A stretch of 64,000 nucleotides of DNA from Streptomyces odontomachi (lineage in GTDB: Bacteria; Actinomycetota; Actinomycetes; Streptomycetales; Streptomycetaceae), in contig NZ_JAMJWG010000019.1 of NCBI RefSeq assembly GCF_024435355.1, positions 62,001 to 126,000 on the forward strand. The letters run 5' to 3'. Each line of letters begins with the position of its first letter. Position 1 is the first letter of the stretch. The position numbers were made by a program, and so were the translations under genes. Shown one piece after another: positions 59,576-64,000 of the stretch. A model generated the notes under the pieces. The model saw only the letters and a list, made by a program, of their open reading frames with translations, did not search any database and had not been told where the DNA came from.

Positions 59576-60322
59576 CTAGTCGGTGCCGCCCTGCCCGGGC
59601 CCCGGCACCGTCTCGGCCGCCCGGTCCGCTTCCCCGGCCGGAGCGGCACCGGCGGCTGCCGGGCCGTGGTCCGGCGTGCCCGCCGGATCGTCGCCGGCCG
59701 TGGCGGCGGAGACGGCTGCGCCGGCCTGCTTGGCCTTGCGCCGCACGACCAGCAGGGAGCCCAGACCGATGAGGACGGCGACGGCGAGACCCAGGTAGGA
59801 GAAGCGCTTGAGCCAGGGCTCGGCGACCACACCGACGTAGTAGATGACGGCGGTCGTGCCGCCGGCCCAGACCACTCCGCCGAGCAGGTTGGCGGTGAGG
59901 AACTTCCAGTACGGCATGCGCAGCACGCCCGCGAGGGGGCCGGCGAAGATCCGCAGCAGGGCCACGAAGCGACCGAAGAAGACCGCCCACATGCCCCACT
60001 TCTCGAAGGATCGCTCGGCGGCCGCGACATGGCCGGGCGAGAAGTGCTTGGGGAAGGTGCGCCCGAGCCAGCCGAGCAGCGGGCGCCCGCCCCTGCGCCC
60101 GATGGCGTAGCCGATGGAGTCGCCGATGACGGCGCCGGCGCTGGCACAGGCGCCGAGTACCACCGGATCGACGGTGCCCTTCTGGGAGGACAGCAGCGCG
60201 GCGGCCACCAGAACGATCTCACCGGGCAGCGGGATGCCCAGGCTCTCCACGCCGACGACCACGCCCACCAGGACATAGACGCTGATCGCCGGTACCTGTG
60301 CAAGCCACTGCTGCACGTCCAA
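59576..60322 (-). CDS. DedA family membrane protein
   Basis: A 248-residue DedA (SNARE-associated/VTT) protein with four to five membrane segments. Family motifs are GIPLPGEIVLVAAALL, GDSIGYAIGRRGG, FFGRFVALLRIFAGPLAGVLRMPYWKF and NLLGGVVWA. DedA proteins move phospholipids or lipid carriers and support proton-motive-force homeostasis. I chose TTG 60322 (LDVQQWLAQ) because GGAGG lies 7 bases upstream; the track-length extension upstream is Gly/Trp-rich and not family-like. A Pro/Ala tail ends the protein. Confidence 0.87.
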   Translation of the reverse strand: MDVQQWLAQVPAISVYVLVGVVVGVESLGIPLPGEIVLVAAALLSSQKGTVDPVVLGACASAGAVIGDSIGYAIGRRGGRPLLGWLGRTFPKHFSPGHVAAAERSFEKWGMWAVFFGRFVALLRIFAGPLAGVLRMPYWKFLTANLLGGVVWAGGTTAVIYYVGVVAEPWLKRFSYLGLAVAVLIGLGSLLVVRRKAKQAGAAVSAATAGDDPAGTPDHGPAAAGAAPAGEADRAAETVPGPGQGGTD

Positions 60323-60681
60323 CGCTGATCCTCCCGCATTCCCCGCGTACCCGCGGCCTCCGCAGCTCCACGGCCACCAGAGGTTCCCCCGCCACTGTCC
60401 GCGCATCCCCCGCGCACCCTAGGCAGCGTACCGGGTCATCCCCGCCGGACGGCTCGAACACGACGAGGCATGCGCAAGGCGCGCACGTGGCACGCGGGTG
60501 CCGGACCGGGGGTCACCCCCGGGGGAACGGCTCCGATGGGGCGCGGCGGGCGTCGAGCGGAGATTTCTCACCATGCGCCCCGCACCGCCACGTCGCCGGG
60601 TCTGCGGCTCCTCGCCCCCGCACCGCGGCGACCCCCCCCGGCGCCGCACTCGCCCCCGCGAGGGCCCAGGGCTCGGTCGCC
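60323..60681. other. Intergenic stretch without a gene
   Basis: About 360 bp between the DedA start and the thioesterase stop. It should hold the DedA promoter and the thioesterase terminator. A short CCGGGGG-TCA-CCCCCGG hairpin lies near 60508-60524. No reading frame here has a recognisable product. Confidence 0.5.
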
Positions 60682-61134
60682 TCAACCGTTCGGCCGCAGC
60701 GTCCACACGACCGTCATCTCGCCCGTCACGGCACCGTCCTCGCGCTGGAGGTCGATGGCGACCGGGAATTCCGGCCGGCCGCCCGCGTCGAGTTCCGCAA
60801 CGACTTCTGCCACCGGGCGCCCCAGGGTCGCCGTGGCGGTCACCGGCCCCATGGCCAGTTTCTTGTAGCCGATCTCGGCCCGTACCGCGAGTGGCACCGC
60901 ACGCGAGAGCTGATCGCCGAAGGCCGTGAGCACGATGGCGCCGCTGGCGGACTCGGCCAGCGTGAACATGGCGCCGGCGTGCGGGCCGCCGATGTGGTTG
61001 TGGTACTGGGGCTGGTCCGGCAGCCGCAGCACGGCACGTTCCCGGGTGACCTCGATGAACTCCAGGTTCAAGGTGCGCACCATCGGGACCGCGGCGGCCA
61101 GCATGTCGCCCATCGAGGCACTTTCTACTGTCAT
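60682..61134 (-). CDS. Hotdog-fold thioesterase (PaaI/DUF4442 type)
   Basis: A 150-residue hotdog protein. The family core is HNHIGGPHAGAMFTLAESASGAIV, with the long central helix and LAMGPVTATATL following. Such proteins hydrolyse acyl-CoA or aryl-CoA thioesters. Start ATG 61134. Upstream, TACT-N7-AGTA (about 61145-61159) is a possible TetR-type site. The gene is divergent from the Q-rich membrane protein. Confidence 0.82.
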   Translation of the reverse strand: MTVESASMGDMLAAAVPMVRTLNLEFIEVTRERAVLRLPDQPQYHNHIGGPHAGAMFTLAESASGAIVLTAFGDQLSRAVPLAVRAEIGYKKLAMGPVTATATLGRPVAEVVAELDAGGRPEFPVAIDLQREDGAVTGEMTVVWTLRPNG

Positions 61135-61342
61135 GCGCGAGATGTTACTGGTCGGTAGTATCGGCTGGCCACCCCCCGCCGGCAGGCCCGTGCCACCGAA
61201 ACCGGTAGACGTTGCCGACGGCCTCCCCGGACGCACACCCCGAATATCGCGCGCGGCGCGCCGGCGGTGTCACGGATCCGGTACGGAGCCGAAGAGGGCC
61301 GGTGACCCAACCGTGCCCCCGGCGCCACTAGGGTGAGGACCC

Positions 61343-62404
61343 ATGTGGCCAGGAGAGCAGCCGCCCGGGGGCGAGCAGAACCCGCAGAATCAGAGTCAAA
61401 ACCCCTATCAGCAGCCGGGGTACCAGCAACCCAACCCGTACCAGCAGCCGGGGTACCAGCAGCAGAACCCCTATGCCACGCAGCCGGGTCAACAGCCGCA
61501 GCAGCCGGGCCAGCAGCCGCAATGGGCTGCTCCGACCGTGCCGATGGGCTCACCTCAACCGCCGCGGGACGACCGCAAGAAGACGATGGTCACGGCCCTG
61601 GTCGCGGTGGGCGCCGTCGTCGTGGCGGCCGGCGTCACGGGTTTCCTGGTGCTGGGCGGCGACAAGGACGACAAGGCGGACCCCAAGCCGTCCGGCTCCC
61701 CTTCGGCGTCCACCTCCTCCTCGAGCAGCGCGAACCCGAGTGCCTCGGCCTCCGGTGGCGGCAATCCGCGGGGGACGGAGAGCAAGGTCAAGCCGACCAT
61801 CCCGGGCTGGAAGGTGGTGGTGAACCCGCGTTGGGGCACCGCCTTCGACGTGCCGCCGGACTGGGAAGTGGACACGCCCGGCGTGGACGTGGGCTTCTCC
61901 GACAAGAAGCACCCCGACGGCTCACCCCTGATCGTGATGTCCGCACCCGCCTACGACAAGAAGAAGTGGTGCACGACGGACGACGATCACGACGGCACCC
62001 CGGACGACACCGCCCTCGCCATGGTGGGCACCAAGGGCCAGAACGGCGCCAAGGACACGAAGACACCCGCGCAGAACGACCCGGCCTGGTGGGTTTTCGG
62101 CGGTTACACGGACCAGAAGGAGTCCGACAAGAAACTGCTGACGATGGGCAAGGTGAAGTCGTACACCACCAAGGCCGGGATCGAGGGCTCGGTGGGAACC
62201 ACCTACTCCAAGGGCGTGAAGAAGGACGGCAAGTGCGACTCGGACGGGAAGGCCACCACGTTCGCGTTCAAGAACTCCAAGGGTGATTTCGTCTCCTGGA
62301 CTTTCGTCGGCGCCAAGGGCGTCAAGGACGAGGTGCCCGAGGCGACCGTCCAGAAGATCCTCAGCACGGTGCGGCTCAGCGGCGAGGAGCCCACGGGAGG
62401 CTGA
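61343..62404 (+). CDS. Q/P-rich single-span membrane protein, unknown function
   Basis: A 353-residue protein. The cytoplasmic N-terminus (residues 1-75) is rich in Gln, Pro, Tyr and Asn. One membrane helix follows at about 82-104 (TMVTALVAVGAVVVAAGVTGFLVL), then a Ser/Ala/Pro linker, and an outer domain from about residue 150 (WKVVVNPRWGTAFDVPPDWEV, two Cys). Similar proteins are common in streptomycetes but have no assigned role. Start ATG 61343, at the first codon of the repeat-bearing region. Confidence 0.7.
   Translation: MWPGEQPPGGEQNPQNQSQNPYQQPGYQQPNPYQQPGYQQQNPYATQPGQQPQQPGQQPQWAAPTVPMGSPQPPRDDRKKTMVTALVAVGAVVVAAGVTGFLVLGGDKDDKADPKPSGSPSASTSSSSSANPSASASGGGNPRGTESKVKPTIPGWKVVVNPRWGTAFDVPPDWEVDTPGVDVGFSDKKHPDGSPLIVMSAPAYDKKKWCTTDDDHDGTPDDTALAMVGTKGQNGAKDTKTPAQNDPAWWVFGGYTDQKESDKKLLTMGKVKSYTTKAGIEGSVGTTYSKGVKKDGKCDSDGKATTFAFKNSKGDFVSWTFVGAKGVKDEVPEATVQKILSTVRLSGEEPTGG
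61400..61465 (+). repeat. 33-bp tandem repeat encoding NPYQQPGYQQP
   Basis: Two 33-base units (61400-61432 and 61433-61465) encode NPYQQPGYQQP and NPYQQPGYQQQ; a partial third unit (NPYA) follows. Q/P/Y repeats of this sort often drive self-association or serve as phosphorylation targets. Confidence 0.7.
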
Positions 62405-62424
62405 ACCAGCCCTTGCCACTCCCC

Positions 62425-62452
62425 CGGCCGGCGTCCTTTGGGATGCCGGCCG
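62425..62452 (+). terminator. Terminator after the Q-rich membrane protein
   Basis: The 12-base arms 62425-62436 and 62441-62452 pair with a single G-T mismatch around a TTTG loop, 20 bp after the stop codon. Confidence 0.7.
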
Positions 62453-62525
62453 ACGTGTGTCCGGCCGCGCCCACACTCCGGCAGGTCGGACAGCCGGACG
62501 ACGCCCGCCTTGAACACAGCCACGA

Positions 62526-62561
62526 CCACGGCCACGGCCACGGCCACGGCCACGGCCACGG
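62526..62561 (+). repeat. Hexanucleotide microsatellite (CCACGG)x6
   Basis: Six exact copies of CCACGG lie in the 406-bp gap between the membrane protein and the small secreted protein. One frame would read (His-Gly)n, but the frame opens inside the terminator and lacks a ribosome-binding site. The rest of the gap (62562-62720) has lower GC than its surroundings and no gene. Confidence 0.75.
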
Positions 62562-62721
62562 CGGAATCGTGACGAACGACACTGCGTTCAAAACCAGCCA
62601 GAGAACAATGTGCCCGCCTCTTGAGGGAAGACTTTCCGCCCCAGGCTGAGCAGAGCATTCGCGGACTATCAACACCGGGCAGCCTTCGGCCACATAGCAG
62701 ATTCAGCCACTCAAAAATCGC

Positions 62722-62750
62722 TTGACGAGCACAAAACGCGCTCTTAGGCT
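62722..62750 (+). promoter_or_regulatory. Near-consensus promoter of the small secreted protein
   Basis: TTGACG (62722-62727) and TAGGCT (62745-62750) are separated by exactly 17 bp, close to the vegetative (HrdB-type) consensus. The transcript leader would be about 55 nt. Confidence 0.75.
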
Positions 62751-62810
62751 CCGCCTGTCATGTTTGCGTCAATACAGAAAGGCGCAGACAATACGCGAGA
62801 AAGGCTCACC

Positions 62811-63170
62811 ATGCGTAAGGCCCTGTCATCCTGGCTCGTCCCGGCCGCTCTGGCCGGATCGACACTCCTCTTCATCAGCGCGTTTCCCGCCTCGGCCACG
62901 GCGAATACGACTGCGCCCAGCCCGGTGGCCGCTGGATCCTTTTCATGTGACACCAGTTCGAAAACCTACACGGTGAGCGTAGAGAAAGCAGCCGCCCACA
63001 GCACGCCGTCACCGAATTCCTCGGTGGTCGAGTACAAGTACAAGGGCAACTCCATCGCGAGCAAATATCACTGCAGCAACTCGAGCGGAGAATGGGTCTG
63101 TTACGCGAGCTGTGTCGTGGAGGAGGACCAGATCACCGGAAGATGGATAAACGAGAATGATCTGGCCTGA
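62811..63170 (+). CDS. Small secreted Cys-containing SH3-like protein
   Basis: A 119-residue precursor. The signal peptide (MRKALSSWLVPAALAGSTLL) is followed by a likely cut after ASA near residue 30. The mature part of about 85 residues has four Cys, in SFSCDTS, YHCSNSS and VCYASCV, suiting two disulfides. It ends in GRWINENDLA, reminiscent of bacterial SH3 domains. Codon use (ATA, AAA, TCA) is less GC-rich than neighbours, suggesting later acquisition or relaxed selection. AAAGG lies 7 bases before ATG 62811. Function unknown; the strong promoter implies abundant product. Confidence 0.8.
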   Translation: MRKALSSWLVPAALAGSTLLFISAFPASATANTTAPSPVAAGSFSCDTSSKTYTVSVEKAAAHSTPSPNSSVVEYKYKGNSIASKYHCSNSSGEWVCYASCVVEEDQITGRWINENDLA

Positions 63171-63266
63171 CCGGAGCGCTGACCCGCCAGAGGGGACCGG
63201 AGCTCAGAAGCGGGCCAGGCAGAATACGATTAGCGGTCGCTCACTGGAGCACGCCATAGTGCAACA

Positions 63267-64000
63267 GTGATATCGCGCATAGCCGCTGCCCGCTCCTCCC
63301 TGCGCCCCTCGTGGGCGGGCCGGAACTACAGTCTGTTGACCGCCGCCGCGGTGGTGACGAACCTGGGCAGCCAGGGTGCCTTGATCGCGGCGGCGTTCGC
63401 CGTGCTCCAGTCGGGCGGCGACAGCACCGACGTGGGCGTGGTGGCGGCCGCCCGCACCCTGCCGCTGGTGCTCTTCCTGCTGGTCGCGGGCGCCGTCGCC
63501 GACCGCCTGCCGCGGCATCGGGTGATGGTCGCAGCGAACGCGCTCAGCTGCGTCTCGCAGGCCGTGTTCGGGGCGCTGGTGGTGACCGGGAACGCACGGT
63601 TGTGGGAGATGGTGCTGCTGACCGCGCTCGGCGGTACCGGCCTGGCCTTCTTCAGCCCGGCCTCCGAGGGCATGCTGATGGCGTCGGTGAGCGGGGCACA
63701 GGCGAGCCGGGCGTTCGCGGTCTACCGGATGGCGCAGAACGGTGCGGGCATCGGCGGTGCCGCGCTGGGCGGGGCGCTGGTGGCGGTGCTCGGGCCCGGC
63801 TGGGTACTCGTCGTGGACGCGGTCTGCTTCGCGGTGGCGGCGGCCCTGCGCGGGCTGCTCCAACTCGATCTGTCCGGGCCGCGTGACGCGGCCGGCAGCA
63901 TGCTCGCCCAGTTGCGCGAGGGCTGGCGGGAGTTCATCGGCCGCCCCTGGCTGTGGTCGATCGTCGCCCAGTTCTCCATCGTGGTCGCCGTCGTCGGCGC
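63267..64000 (+). CDS. MFS transporter, 3' end cut by window
   Basis: The first ~244 residues of a DHA/MdtG-like major facilitator. After a short basic start (VISRIAAARSSLRPSWAGRNY), helices follow: LLTAAAVVTNLGSQGALIAAAFAVL, TLPLVLFLLVAGAVADRLPRHRVMVAAN (with the loop motif GAVADRLPRHR) and FGALVVTGNARLWEMVLLTALGGTGLAFF. The AVYRMAQNGAGIGGAALGGALVAVLGP segment is typical of putative drug exporters. GTG 63267 is the likely start although the ribosome-binding site is weak. The gene continues past the window. Confidence 0.82.
   Translation, partial: MISRIAAARSSLRPSWAGRNYSLLTAAAVVTNLGSQGALIAAAFAVLQSGGDSTDVGVVAAARTLPLVLFLLVAGAVADRLPRHRVMVAANALSCVSQAVFGALVVTGNARLWEMVLLTALGGTGLAFFSPASEGMLMASVSGAQASRAFAVYRMAQNGAGIGGAALGGALVAVLGPGWVLVVDAVCFAVAAALRGLLQLDLSGPRDAAGSMLAQLREGWREFIGRPWLWSIVAQFSIVVAVVG

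Noticed and set aside
62413..62649. Open frame with HSHDHGHGHGHG, like a histidine-rich metal chaperone
   Set aside because: It starts inside the terminator of the previous gene, has no ribosome-binding site, and the His-Gly run is just the CCACGG microsatellite.
1..64000. CRISPR arrays, insertion sequences, rRNA, prophage att sites
   Set aside because: Looked for; no regularly spaced repeats, transposase motifs, rRNA blocks or integrase genes were seen.

Overview
The window is a high-GC actinobacterial chromosome segment. Third-position GC bias, frequent GTG starts, ATGA/GTGA gene overlaps, a rare in-frame TTA (bldA-type) codon, PucR/MarR/LysR/GntR regulators, a class II lanthipeptide synthetase, a secreted amylase and a secreted SGNH lipase all point to a Streptomyces or close relative. 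I saw no rRNA, tRNA, CRISPR array or insertion sequence. Both ends cut through genes: a DUF6493-like protein on the left and an MFS transporter on the right.

Layout. 1-7 kb: a DUF6493-like protein, a divergent LysR/aldo-keto reductase pair, and a membrane-anchored ACT-GNAT protein with a candidate leaderless promoter. 7-25 kb: a catabolic island built from hydantoinase/oxoprolinase (HyuA/HyuB) and DUF917 (S-Me-THD) families. It holds a frameshifted M17 aminopeptidase, hyuAB, and two divergent operons that mirror each other. The minus operon is OCD - MFS - HyuA-like - DUF917-like - PucR. The plus operon is DUF917 - HyuA - SnoaL-like - M19 dipeptidase - PucR. In the minus operon both HyuA-like and DUF917-like proteins have lost the glycine-rich motifs that the plus copies keep. 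25-30.4 kb: a four-gene catabolic operon (HD hydrolase, Ldh-type dehydrogenase, MFS permease, isocitrate/isopropylmalate-type dehydrogenase) with a divergently oriented GntR/FCD regulator downstream. Its promoter lies between two TGTCGACA-centred palindromes.

30.5-40 kb is mostly housekeeping: a DUF885 metallopeptidase-like protein, an SDR, SbcCD nuclease, a stand-alone NusG-type KOW protein, an unknown protein, a YigZ/IMPACT protein and a CoA-binding protein. 40-50.4 kb is accessory: a secreted GH13 alpha-amylase, a minimal class II lanthipeptide locus (LanM plus a 59-residue three-Cys precursor separated by a 12-bp perfect hairpin), a secreted SGNH hydrolase, and a large membrane-anchored NACHT ATPase with a TTA codon. 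50.4-64 kb: a periplasmic-type molybdenum hydroxylase (IorAB-like) with a MarR regulator and tautomerase, a two-domain VOC protein, a YbaK-type deacylase, an XRE-cupin/EamA divergon, a hexapeptide acyltransferase, a gamma-carbonic anhydrase, a DedA protein, a hotdog thioesterase, a Q/P-rich membrane protein, a small Cys-rich secreted protein with a near-consensus promoter, and the truncated MFS gene.

The most promising unusual content is (i) the lanthipeptide locus with its non-canonical leader and hairpin, (ii) the mirrored functional/degenerate DUF917-HyuA pairs, and (iii) the NACHT protein with a sulfatase-modifying-factor-like remnant. All functional names come from motif recognition by eye; no database search was run.
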